Positions 1-7,743 of a stretch of 64,000 nt of DNA are shown one piece after another (position 1 is the first letter of the stretch; each line of letters starts with the position of its first letter). The DNA is taken from the NCBI RefSeq assembly GCF_039680535.1, contig NZ_JBDKSS010000022.1, forward strand, positions 1-64,000, in the 5' to 3' direction. Source of the stretch: Parvibaculum sp039680535 (GTDB lineage: Bacteria; Pseudomonadota; Alphaproteobacteria; Parvibaculales; Parvibaculaceae). Under the pieces are notes generated by a model. It was not told where the DNA came from and did not search any database. It was given only the letters and a program-made list of their open reading frames with translations. The position numbers were made by a program, and so were the translations under genes.

Positions 1-356
1 CGCGCAGCCGTCCCATGGTCGCCTTCCTGCTGGCCATGCTGATGTTCTCGTTGGCAGGCATTCCGCCGCTCGCCGGTTTCTTCGCGAAGTTCTATGTCTT
101 CATGGCGGCGATCAAGGCGAACCTCAACCTGCTCTCGGTCATCGGCGTTCTGTCGAGCGTGGTCGGCGCGTACTACTACCTGCGCATCGTCAAGGTGATG
201 TATTTCGACGAGCCTGCGCCGGCTCTCGAAGCGCCCCTGTCGCGCGAACTGAGCGTCGTGCTCGGCTTTTCGGGACTTTTCACGCTGCTGTTCTTCGTCT
301 ATCCCGCGCCGCTGATCGCAGGTGCGGAGGCCGCAGCCGCCGCGCTTTTGCCCTGA
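1..356 (+). CDS. nuoN: NADH-quinone oxidoreductase subunit N, C-terminal part
   Basis: This is the last ~117 residues of the antiporter-like membrane subunit NuoN of respiratory complex I; the gene begins before the window and its frame opens at base 3. The stretch LMFSLAGIPPLAGFFAKF is a hallmark of the family: a transmembrane helix followed by the lysine-bearing segment of the proton channel. Two further hydrophobic helices follow, and the protein ends with an alanine-rich tail. The stop lies 3 bases before birA, so the biotin ligase gene is probably the tail of the nuo operon, as in many alphaproteobacteria. The identification is secure, but the upstream part is not visible. Confidence 0.93.
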   Translation, partial: RSRPMVAFLLAMLMFSLAGIPPLAGFFAKFYVFMAAIKANLNLLSVIGVLSSVVGAYYYLRIVKVMYFDEPAPALEAPLSRELSVVLGFSGLFTLLFFVYPAPLIAGAEAAAAALLP

Positions 357-359
357 TCC

Positions 360-1130
360 ATGGCTCCCTCGCTTCCAGCCGGCGTCTCGCACCGCGCCTT
401 CGCGGAAATCGACAGCACAAACGAGGAAGCGAAGCGGCTCGGCGAAGCCGGGGAGGCGGGGCCAATCTGGATAACCGCCGAACGGCAGACCGCGGGCCGC
501 GGACGGCGCGGCCGTGAATGGGTGTCGCCCAGCGGCAATTTCATGGGGACGCTGCTTTTGCGGCCGCAGGCAAGCCCGCGCAAGGCGGCGGAGCTTTCCT
601 TCGTTGCGGCGCTTGCCGTGCATGATGCCGTCGATGGGCTCTTGCCGCCGGCGCTGCGCGGCGGGCTCAAGCTCAAATGGCCGAACGATCTGCTCCATGA
701 CGGCAGGAAGCTCGCGGGCATCCTGCTCGAGTCCTCAGGCATTGCAGGCGGCGAACTCAGCTGGCTGGCCATAGGCATCGGCATCAATCTCGCCCGGTTC
801 CCAGAGGGCGTCGAATATCCGGCCACGTCGCTTGCGGCACTGGGCGTTCCCGGCGTTACACTTGGCGATGCGCTGGAGCGGCTGGCAGGCGCCTTCGACC
901 GGCGCATCCGGCAATGGCGCGACGTGCAGGGTTTCGCCGCCATTCGTGAGGCCTGGCTTGCCCGTGCAGCGGGGCTCGGCGGACCCATTACGGTGCGGCT
1001 GGCCGACGAGACTTTCGATGGTACTTTCGTCGGGCTTGCGCCGGACGGGGCATTGGAAGTGCGGACCGCTTCCGGCGAGATGCGGCAGATTTCCGCCGGG
1101 GATGTGTTCTTTCGTCCCGGCCCGCGCTAG
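360..1130 (+). CDS. birA: Biotin--[acetyl-CoA-carboxylase] ligase, catalytic-only form
   Basis: The 256-residue enzyme attaches biotin to the biotin carboxyl carrier protein of acetyl-CoA carboxylase and related enzymes through biotinyl-AMP. The biotin/AMP loop GRGRRGR is at residues 46-52, and KWPNDLLHDGRKLAG at about 106-120 holds the conserved lysine and the substrate pocket. There is no N-terminal helix-turn-helix, so this is a monofunctional (group I) ligase and not a repressor like E. coli BirA. It starts 3 bases after nuoN and ends 9 bases before the RNase J gene, which suggests co-transcription with both. Confidence 0.93.
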   Translation: MAPSLPAGVSHRAFAEIDSTNEEAKRLGEAGEAGPIWITAERQTAGRGRRGREWVSPSGNFMGTLLLRPQASPRKAAELSFVAALAVHDAVDGLLPPALRGGLKLKWPNDLLHDGRKLAGILLESSGIAGGELSWLAIGIGINLARFPEGVEYPATSLAALGVPGVTLGDALERLAGAFDRRIRQWRDVQGFAAIREAWLARAAGLGGPITVRLADETFDGTFVGLAPDGALEVRTASGEMRQISAGDVFFRPGPR

Positions 1131-1139
1131 TTTGCTGGC

Positions 1140-2825
1140 ATGACTCCAAAATCGAGCGCGAACGCAACCGACGAACTCGTCTTCCTGCCGCTTGGCGGCT
1201 CGGGCGAGATCGGCATGAACCTCAATGTCTATGGCTATGGGCCGGAGGATGACCGTCAGTGGATCGTTGTCGATCTCGGCGTGACCTTCGGTGACGAACG
1301 CACACCGGGCATCGACCTCATCATGCCGGATCCGGCGTTTCTTGAGGACCGGCGCGACGAGATCATCGCCATCGTGCTCACACATGCGCATGAGGATCAT
1401 ATCGGTGCGGTGGCTCATCTCTGGCCGCGCCTGCGCTGCCCCGTCTATGCGACGCCCTTCACGGCTAACTTGGTCAAGGCGAAGCTGATCGAAGCGGGGC
1501 TGGAGCATGAGGTTCCGCTCAACATCGTGGCGCTTGGCAGCCGGTTTTCGCTGGGGCCCTTCGACATAGAGCTTGTCACGCTCACACATTCGATCCCGGA
1601 GCCGAACGCGCTCGCCATCCGCACGCCGCTCGGTCTCGTGCTGCATACGGGCGACTGGAAGATCGACCCGGAGCCGCTGGTCGGCGACGACATGGATGTG
1701 ACGCGGCTCAAGGAGATCGGCGACGAGGGCGTGCGCGCCATCGTCTGCGACTCCACCAATGTCTTTTCGCCCGGCACCTCGGGGTCGGAAGCCGATGTCG
1801 CGAAGAGTCTCGTCGAGGTGATCCGCCAATGCGAGCAGCGTGTGGCCGTGACGACCTTTGCGTCGAACGTCGCGCGGCTCGAAAGCGTCGCCAAGGCGGC
1901 TGCGGCTTGCGACCGGCATGTGGTGCTGGTCGGCCGCGCCATGTACCGCATCGTCGGCGCGGCGCGGGATGCGGGCTATCTGGAAGGGTTGCCGCCTTTC
2001 CTGACCGAACACGACATCGGCTATCTGCCGCGCGACAAGGTTCTTCTGCTTTGCACGGGCAGTCAGGGCGAGCCGCGCGCGGCGCTGGCACGCATCGTCG
2101 AGGATACGCATCCGAACATCGCCATGTCGGAAGGCGATACGGTGATCTTTTCCTCGCGTATCATTCCGGGCAACGAGTCCTCGATCTTCGATCTGCAGAA
2201 CCGTCTCGCGGAGCGCGGCATTCGCGTCATCACCGAGAAGGATCATTTCGTCCACGTCTCCGGTCATCCGTGCAGGGACGAACTCGCGCGCATGTACCAG
2301 TGGATCAGGCCGGAAGTGGCGGTGCCGGTGCATGGCGAGGCGCGGCATCTAGCAGAGCATGCGGTGCTCGCACGTGAACTGCAGGTGCCGGAGACCATCG
2401 TCGTCCGCAACGGGTTGATGGTGCGCCTCGCCCCGGGGCCTGCACAGATCATCGATGAAGCGCCTTCGGGCCGTCTTTATCTCGATGGCGATGTGCTGAT
2501 CGAGGCCGACGAGGGTGCCGTGCAGGAGCGCCGCAAGCTCTCCTTCTCAGGCTCGGTGTTCGTCAGCATCGTGCTCGATAAGGATGGCAGGGTGCGCGGC
2601 GATCCTCGGGTCGTGCTCATGGGCCTGCCGGAAGAGGATTCGCGGGGCGTGAGCTTCGAGGACCGCGCGCTCGACGCCATCGACGAGGCGCTGGAGCGCC
2701 TGCCGCCAAAGCGCCGGGGCGACGACGATTCCGTAGCGGAACTCTTGCGCCGTGCCGTGCGCTCGGCGCTCCGGCGCGACTGGGGCAAGAAGGCCCAGGT
2801 CGCGGTGGTCGTGACAAGGGTTTGA
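1140..2825 (+). CDS. rnj: Ribonuclease J
   Basis: This 561-residue metallo-beta-lactamase/beta-CASP ribonuclease has 5'-3' exonuclease and endonuclease activity in mRNA decay and rRNA maturation. The zinc motif THAHEDHIGA is at residues 81-90. GGSGEIGMN near residue 19 is the usual RNase J opening, and the beta-CASP region contains LLCTGSQGEP and VHVSGHP. Length and domain order match the one-gene RNase J of alphaproteobacteria. The ATG is 9 bases after the birA stop. The rnj-mce-DUF1467 order that follows is common in the class. Confidence 0.95.
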   Translation: MTPKSSANATDELVFLPLGGSGEIGMNLNVYGYGPEDDRQWIVVDLGVTFGDERTPGIDLIMPDPAFLEDRRDEIIAIVLTHAHEDHIGAVAHLWPRLRCPVYATPFTANLVKAKLIEAGLEHEVPLNIVALGSRFSLGPFDIELVTLTHSIPEPNALAIRTPLGLVLHTGDWKIDPEPLVGDDMDVTRLKEIGDEGVRAIVCDSTNVFSPGTSGSEADVAKSLVEVIRQCEQRVAVTTFASNVARLESVAKAAAACDRHVVLVGRAMYRIVGAARDAGYLEGLPPFLTEHDIGYLPRDKVLLLCTGSQGEPRAALARIVEDTHPNIAMSEGDTVIFSSRIIPGNESSIFDLQNRLAERGIRVITEKDHFVHVSGHPCRDELARMYQWIRPEVAVPVHGEARHLAEHAVLARELQVPETIVVRNGLMVRLAPGPAQIIDEAPSGRLYLDGDVLIEADEGAVQERRKLSFSGSVFVSIVLDKDGRVRGDPRVVLMGLPEEDSRGVSFEDRALDAIDEALERLPPKRRGDDDSVAELLRRAVRSALRRDWGKKAQVAVVVTRV

Positions 2826-2894
2826 GGCGGCTTGCCCGCCCGGATGAAGCCCATTAAACATGGGCAACCGAAATTGAAAGGCAGCGAGGCACAG

Positions 2895-3299
2895 ATGCTC
2901 GGACAGCTCAATCACGTTGCGATCGCGGTTCCCAATGTGCGGGAAGCGGGCGAGATGTACCGGAAGAAGTTCGGCGCCAAGGTGTCGGACGCGGTGCCGC
3001 AGCCGGACCACGGCGTGACGACGGTTTTCGTCGATCTCGGCAATACCAAGCTCGAACTGCTGGAGCCGCTCGGTGAGAACTCGCCGATTGCCGGCTTTCT
3101 CGCCAAGAATCCCAAGGGCGGTATCCACCACGTCTGCATCGAGGTGGATGACATCAATGCCGCCTGCGAACAGGTGACCGCCGAGGGCATCACCATCACC
3201 GGAACGGGCAAGCCCCGCATCGGCGCCCATGGCAAGCCGGTGGTCTTCCTGCATCCGAAGGACCTCTACGGCACTCTCGTCGAACTCGAGCAGGCCTGA
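2895..3299 (+). CDS. mce: Methylmalonyl-CoA epimerase
   Basis: The 134-residue vicinal-oxygen-chelate protein interconverts (R)- and (S)-methylmalonyl-CoA in propionyl-CoA metabolism. It begins MLGQLNHVAIAVPN, the family's first metal-ligand strand. The other ligands sit in ELLEPLG, GGIHHVCIEV and GTLVELEQ, which gives two beta-alpha-beta-beta-beta modules. The ATG at 2895 is preferred over an in-frame ATG at 2832 because homologues start at this motif and GCGAGG lies about 8 bases upstream. The gene is 69 bases after rnj and probably shares its transcript. Confidence 0.93.
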   Translation: MLGQLNHVAIAVPNVREAGEMYRKKFGAKVSDAVPQPDHGVTTVFVDLGNTKLELLEPLGENSPIAGFLAKNPKGGIHHVCIEVDDINAACEQVTAEGITITGTGKPRIGAHGKPVVFLHPKDLYGTLVELEQA

Positions 3300-3322
3300 G
3301 CCTCTCCGGAAGGAACAGACGG

Positions 3323-3625
3323 ATGACCTGGACAGCGGGCATAGCTATCTATCTCGTCGTGTGGTGGACCGTCCTGTTTATGACGCTGCCGTTCGGCGTA
3401 CGCTCTCAGCATGAAGTGGAGGGGCCGGCCGATGGCACCGATCCCGGTGCGCCGGTGGCGCCCATGCTGGTGCGCAAGGCGCTGGTGACGACGGTGATTG
3501 CGGCTTTCGTCTGGCTGCTCATTGCCTATTTCTACATCTACCAGCCGATCAGTTTCGACAGCATTCCCTTCCTGCCGAAGCTGCATGACTGGTACGGCAC
3601 CGGCCAGTCCCAACCCGCGAACTGA
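3323..3625 (+). CDS. DUF1467 family small membrane protein
   Basis: This is a 100-residue protein with two predicted membrane helices, at about residues 5-24 and 52-72. They are separated by a hydrophilic loop holding FGVRSQHEVEGPADGTDPGAP. The layout and the LPFGVRSQ motif are those of DUF1467, an alphaproteobacterial family without known function that regularly sits between mce and proS. It follows mce by 23 bases. In this genome the usual next gene, proS, has been pushed about 4 kb away by a permease and two secreted proteins. Confidence 0.88.
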   Translation: MTWTAGIAIYLVVWWTVLFMTLPFGVRSQHEVEGPADGTDPGAPVAPMLVRKALVTTVIAAFVWLLIAYFYIYQPISFDSIPFLPKLHDWYGTGQSQPAN

Positions 3626-3757
3626 TCGAGCTGCCTTGAAAACAGGCAGAGTCCTTTGCGCCGGGCCGAGATGCGGGCCGGGGCAGGCTCGCCATTTTCT
3701 CCCGTTCAGGATGCTGGGCTGGGCTTGGGCCGGGAAACGGCAAGCGGAAATTCGGGC

Positions 3758-3790
3758 AAAAAAAAGCAAGGTCCACTTTCGTGGCCTTGC
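3758..3790 (-). terminator. Intrinsic terminator, minus strand
   Basis: A 10-bp stem (GCAAGG and CCAC with one bulged base, pairing with GTGG and CCTTGC) closes a four-base loop. On the minus strand it is followed directly by eight T residues (3765-3758). On the plus strand no T run follows, so it terminates the small RNA or a long permease 3' UTR and not the mce operon. Confidence 0.8.
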
Positions 3791-3900
3791 TCAATAGTGT
3801 TCCCTCTTTTTATCGCGCCATCGAAGGACACATGGTCCCCGACGTCAGCGTTCCCTCCCTAAACTCGGGCCGCGCTTTCCGCGCTGTCCCTCTTTTGTGT
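3758..3900 (-). ncRNA. Candidate small RNA with its own promoter and terminator
   Basis: The gap 3626-4018 is the longest without a gene, about 390 bases. On the minus strand it holds a sigma70-like promoter (GTGACA, 17 bases, TATATC; 3934 to 3906), then about 140 bases, then a textbook intrinsic terminator ending at 3758. The presumed RNA has a GCGC-GGAAA-GCGC hairpin near its 5' end, a GGAC/GTCC hairpin in the middle, and three copies of GAGGGA(A)C. No long frame fits it. The GGA motifs recall CsrA-type targets or ribosome-binding-site mimics, but that is a guess. It does not resemble 6S, SRP, tmRNA or RNase P RNA. It could instead be a processed 3' end of the permease mRNA. Confidence 0.45.
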
Positions 3901-3905
3901 CTAAA

Positions 3906-3934
3906 GATATAACGACACTGCGGTTGCCTGTCAC
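3906..3934 (-). promoter_or_regulatory. Candidate sigma70 promoter for the small RNA
   Basis: On the minus strand GTGACA (3934-3929, five of six bases of the -35 consensus) is followed after exactly 17 bases by TATATC (3911-3906). The start point would be near 3900. It points into the terminator-ended 140-base segment and away from the permease gene, whose stop codon lies upstream at 4019. Confidence 0.45.
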
Positions 3935-4018
3935 GCAATTTTATCCTCTCCCGGCGCTAAAATGCGCAACTTCCAGAACAGCAAACGGCGTTGCGGGCAA
4001 CGAATGCGTAGCGCCGAT

Positions 4019-5341
4019 TCATTGCAGCGCGAGCTTGAGGGCGAAGGCTCCGGCTATCGCCAGGACGGCGCCATTGGCCTCGCGCCAGCGCCCGGACACC
4101 AGCTTGATCGCCACGTAGGAGATAAGGCCGAGGCCGATTCCGCTGGCGATCGAGAAGGTCAAGGGAATGGCAAGGGCCGTGACAACGGCGGGCACCGATT
4201 CCGTCAGGTCGTCCCAGGCGATTTCGGCGAGGCTCCGCGCCATCAGGCAGGCGACAAAAAGAAGGGCAGGGGCCGTCGCATAAAGAGGCACTGCATGGGC
4301 AAGCGGTGAAAGGAAAAGGCTGAGCAGAAAGAGGGTGGCAACCGCGACAGCGGTGAGGCCGGTTCGGCCGCCCGCGTCCACGCCCGCCGCGCTTTCGATA
4401 TAGGCCGTGGTCGTCGAGGTTCCGAGCATGGCGCCGATGATGCCTGCCGCCGAGTCTGCGAGCATGGCCTTGCGCAGGCGCGGCAGATGTCCGCGCGCAT
4501 CGAGCATGTTGGCGCGCGCCGCGACGCTGACGAGCGTGCCGGCGGTGTCGAGAAGATCGACCAGCAGAAAGACGAAGACGATGGTGACCAGCCCCACATT
4601 AAGCGCATTGCTCAGGTTCATCTGGAGGAATGTGGGCGCGAGCGAGGGCGGCGCGGATGCTATGCCCTCAAAGGGCTGGTAGCCGAGCAGCATCGCGGCC
4701 GCCGTGACGCCGAGGACTGAGATGATGATTGCGCCGGGCACGCGCCGGGCGGCAAGGCCGGTGAGGACGGCAAGGCCCGCCATGGCCATCAGCGCAGGCG
4801 CGGTGATCTTTCCGAGGGTGACGAAGGTGGCGGCGTCGGCCACGACGATGCCTGAATTCTTGAGGCCGATCAGCGCGAGGAAAAAGCCGATCCCTGCCGC
4901 AATGGCGCTCTTCTGCGAGCGGGGAATTGAATGAATGAGCCACTCGCGCAGCGGCGACAGGGATATGGCGACGAAGAGCACGCCCGAAATGAAGACGCAG
5001 CCGAGCGCAGTGCGCCAATCGCCGCCGAAGGCGGGCACGGCGACAAAGGCAAAATAGGCGTTGAGCCCCATGCCCGGCGCGAGCGCCACGGGGTAATTCG
5101 CGTAGAGGCCCATGATCAGTGTGCTGATCGAGGCGGCGAGGCAGGTCGCGGTGAAGACCGCGCCGAAATCCATCCCGGTGCCCGACAGGATCGCCGGATT
5201 GACGAAGATGATGTAGGCCATGGTGAGCCAGGTCGTCGCGCCGGCAATCAGTTCGGTGCGGATGTTGGTGCCTTTGTCCGACAGCCGGAAAAAGCGGTCG
5301 AGAAAGCCGCTCAGTCCGGCCTCTTCCTGTTCCTTGTGCAT
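4019..5341 (-). CDS. NCS2/AzgA-type purine (guanine/hypoxanthine/adenine) permease
   Basis: The 440-residue inner-membrane proton symporter has about 13 hydrophobic segments. Family motifs are GATTWLTMAYIIFVNP, the substrate-site region NYPVALAPGMGLNAYF, and LLDTAGTLVSVA followed by GTSTTTAYIESAAG, which marks the AzgA-like (PbuG/GhxP/PurP) branch of nucleobase transporters. The ATG at 5341, with GCGAGG upstream, is chosen because the longer reading from 5452 adds 37 non-conserved residues. It is divergent from the gene at 5435 with a 93-base gap. Which purine it carries cannot be read from the sequence. Confidence 0.9.
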   Translation of the reverse strand: MHKEQEEAGLSGFLDRFFRLSDKGTNIRTELIAGATTWLTMAYIIFVNPAILSGTGMDFGAVFTATCLAASISTLIMGLYANYPVALAPGMGLNAYFAFVAVPAFGGDWRTALGCVFISGVLFVAISLSPLREWLIHSIPRSQKSAIAAGIGFFLALIGLKNSGIVVADAATFVTLGKITAPALMAMAGLAVLTGLAARRVPGAIIISVLGVTAAAMLLGYQPFEGIASAPPSLAPTFLQMNLSNALNVGLVTIVFVFLLVDLLDTAGTLVSVAARANMLDARGHLPRLRKAMLADSAAGIIGAMLGTSTTTAYIESAAGVDAGGRTGLTAVAVATLFLLSLFLSPLAHAVPLYATAPALLFVACLMARSLAEIAWDDLTESVPAVVTALAIPLTFSIASGIGLGLISYVAIKLVSGRWREANGAVLAIAGAFALKLALQ

Positions 5342-5434
5342 TTCGCGCCTCGCTCTTCGAAACTGGCGGCATTCTGGCCAAACCCGGGCAGCTGCGAAAG
5401 ACATCTTTAAGGCGGATCGTCGACGATTGGCCGC

Positions 5435-5866
5435 ATGAGCGCAGGGAAACATATCGCCGGGTGGCTGGTCCTCGCATTGGTCGGGGCGCCTGGCGCCGCT
5501 GAGGCCGAGGGCGGGTCGGTAGGCTTCACACCGGTCGAGGTCAGCGCCGAACTTTGCGCGCGGCTCGCGACTTATGTCCCGAACGGCGAGGCGGACTATA
5601 AGCCGGGTGTCGCGGCGGATGGGCGGGCGGTGGCGCCCGCCGATATCGATGTGCCGGTCGAGACACGCGAGCTATACAGTTTTCCCGTCAAGATCGCGCC
5701 CTTCGGGAACGGCGGAAAATATGCGGCCGACTCCACGCTTGAGGTTGCAACTGTCACATTCGATCCGAAGACCGGCATCGTCCTCGTCGATGGACAGCAG
5801 GTAACGGGCGCAGATCGCGCGCTTGCTGATGCATGCGCGCATCGCCTGGAAAAATCCGGCGACTGA
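5435..5866 (+). CDS. Secreted protein of unknown function
   Basis: The 143-residue protein has an N-terminal signal peptide (hydrophobic core WLVLALVGAPGAAEA, cleavage near residue 25), so it should act in the periplasm. The body carries YKPGVAADGRAVAPADI, which resembles a signature I associate with short conserved alphaproteobacterial periplasmic proteins without known function. Two cysteines flank the mature part and might form a disulfide. It is 88 bases upstream of the larger secreted protein at 5955 in the same direction, so the two may form a pair. No function is proposed. Confidence 0.7.
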   Translation: MSAGKHIAGWLVLALVGAPGAAEAEGGSVGFTPVEVSAELCARLATYVPNGEADYKPGVAADGRAVAPADIDVPVETRELYSFPVKIAPFGNGGKYAADSTLEVATVTFDPKTGIVLVDGQQVTGADRALADACAHRLEKSGD

Positions 5867-5954
5867 ACACTTCATTAACCATGTTTTTGCACTCCGCTTT
5901 CTTGACAGGTGCGGGGCCCCTCGCGACGTTTGGGTTGGGCATTGCGGGGGTCTC

Positions 5955-7622
5955 ATGCGTTCGAAGTCGGTCAGGGCGGCCTTCGCTGCCGCCTGCCTGT
6001 TTGTATTCTGTATCGGGACGGCACCTGCGTCGGCGGGCGCCTCGACCTTGTGGCGGATCACCAAGGATCATTGGGACGCATCCGACGAAAAGGGCTATGA
6101 GGATTTCGTCGCCGCGCTCGGCGCGGAGGACTGCTGGACGGTTGATGCCTGCCTGAAGAGTCCGGCTAACCCCTATCGGCATACGGACCCCAAGGTCACA
6201 TTCTTCGTCGATTGTGCCGACGTGCCCTATCTCCTGCGCGGCTATTACGCATGGAAGAACGGGCTTCCCTTCGCGTGGCAGAGCGCCATGCAATCTTCGG
6301 ACGGGCCGCGCGGCGATATTCGATATTCCTCCGGCGGCAACAGGGTTGTGGGGCGTTCCGCCGTGCCCGCCACGGCCTCGGGCGTTCCCGCCATTCCGCT
6401 GCTTTTCGAGATCGCCAACACCGTATCGACGGCGATGTTCCGTCACGATGCGAGGTCGGACAGCCCGACGCTTTTCACCGATATGTATTCGCCGCGTCTC
6501 GACCGCGAGGCGATCAGGCCCGGCACCGTCGCCTATGACGTCAACGGCCATGTGGCGATGGTGTGGAAGGTGGAGCCGAGCGGGCGGATCATGATCTTCT
6601 CGTCCCATCCCGACAACACGCTCGACCGTACGTTCGTGGGGCGCGAGTTCCTGCGCACAGGGCCGGAGCTTGGTTCCATCTTTCAGAACTGGCGGCCGAT
6701 CCGCCTTGACGGTGCGAAGCAGCTTGCAAGCGGAACCTATGTCGGCGGACACATCGTCGGTACGCCGAACGAAGAGATTCCGGAATTTTCACTTGAGCAA
6801 TATGTCGGCAATCCGCCCGTCGATCCGAGCCTCTGGGCCGTCGCGAAATTCGTGAAGGACAATGAGGGCATGGATTTCTACACCTATCTCCGCGCCCGGC
6901 TCTCCATCGGCGACCTCGAATACAGGCCGGTGGAGGAAATGCATGTGATGATGCAGACGCTTTGCCAGGATCTTCGCGCGCGCGATCGGGCCATCGACAT
7001 TTCCCGCACGGAGGGGCGGACGCAGGACATGCCGCAGCCCGACAGGCTGCCGCGCAACATTTACGGCACGGACGGCGTCTGGGAGCTTTATTCCACGCCC
7101 TCACGCGACGCACGCCTGAAGACGGCCTTCAAGGAGATGTACGACCAGACGCGCGAGTTCATCCAGATGAAGGAGATCGACGCGCCGCGTCTCCAATACA
7201 GGGGCGACGATCTCCCGAGGGATCTGCTGCGCGCCTTCGACGAGGAGAATGCGGCCTGTCCCATTACCTATCGCAAGACGGATGGGAGGTCGGTGCGGCT
7301 GACCATCGACGATGTGATCCACCGGCTCTTCAAGCTTTCCTTCGATCCCTATCATTGTGTCGAACGGCGCTGGGGGGCGACGGATCAGGCGGAACTTGCG
7401 TCCTGCCCGGACGGGGCCAAAAAGGCCCGCTGGTACGAGGCCGAACAGCGGCTGCGGAACCAGATCGACCGGACCTATGACGTCGAGATGGACGCGACCG
7501 TGGAGGAACTGGAGCAGGGGCCGTTCGGGCTCGAATCGGGCCGTGGGGTGGCGCAGGCGCCGGAGGTTGACGTCCGGGCCTTCCTCGCCGCGCATATGGA
7601 AAGCCGTTCCGCGCAGAGATAG
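5955..7622 (+). CDS. Secreted protein with a possible papain-like (NlpC/P60-type) cysteine hydrolase domain
   Basis: The 555-residue protein starts with a signal peptide (residues 1-28, cleavage after ASA). Residues 84-106 (VDCADVPYLLRGYYAWKNG) put a cysteine, Cys87, at the start of a helix. About 110 residues later VAYDVNGHVAMVW supplies His199 on a strand, then a second strand and SSHPDN. That Cys-helix/strand-His order is the pattern of papain-fold cell-wall amidases and peptidases. The C-terminal 300 residues are charged, mostly helical, and match nothing I know. The ATG at 5955 is chosen because the signal peptide starts there; the frame is open from 5823. Function is inferred only. Confidence 0.6.
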   Translation: MRSKSVRAAFAAACLFVFCIGTAPASAGASTLWRITKDHWDASDEKGYEDFVAALGAEDCWTVDACLKSPANPYRHTDPKVTFFVDCADVPYLLRGYYAWKNGLPFAWQSAMQSSDGPRGDIRYSSGGNRVVGRSAVPATASGVPAIPLLFEIANTVSTAMFRHDARSDSPTLFTDMYSPRLDREAIRPGTVAYDVNGHVAMVWKVEPSGRIMIFSSHPDNTLDRTFVGREFLRTGPELGSIFQNWRPIRLDGAKQLASGTYVGGHIVGTPNEEIPEFSLEQYVGNPPVDPSLWAVAKFVKDNEGMDFYTYLRARLSIGDLEYRPVEEMHVMMQTLCQDLRARDRAIDISRTEGRTQDMPQPDRLPRNIYGTDGVWELYSTPSRDARLKTAFKEMYDQTREFIQMKEIDAPRLQYRGDDLPRDLLRAFDEENAACPITYRKTDGRSVRLTIDDVIHRLFKLSFDPYHCVERRWGATDQAELASCPDGAKKARWYEAEQRLRNQIDRTYDVEMDATVEELEQGPFGLESGRGVAQAPEVDVRAFLAAHMESRSAQR

Positions 7623-7743
7623 CGGAAATGGGCGGCAAATGGCCTGCTTTTAAGGCTTTGCCGCGTTGCCAATCCGGCGCCTAGCCCCTAATACTGGTGC
7701 CCGTATCAGCCCCCAAGACGGCCCTTTGCGGCCACGGTCCCCC

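Noticed and set aside
3758..3790. Terminator of the mce-DUF1467 operon on the plus strand
   Set aside because: The hairpin has no T run on that strand; the eight-T tail is on the minus strand.
3758..3900. Identification of the RNA candidate as 6S RNA or SRP RNA
   Set aside because: The ends are not complementary as in 6S, and the SRP loop sequence is absent.
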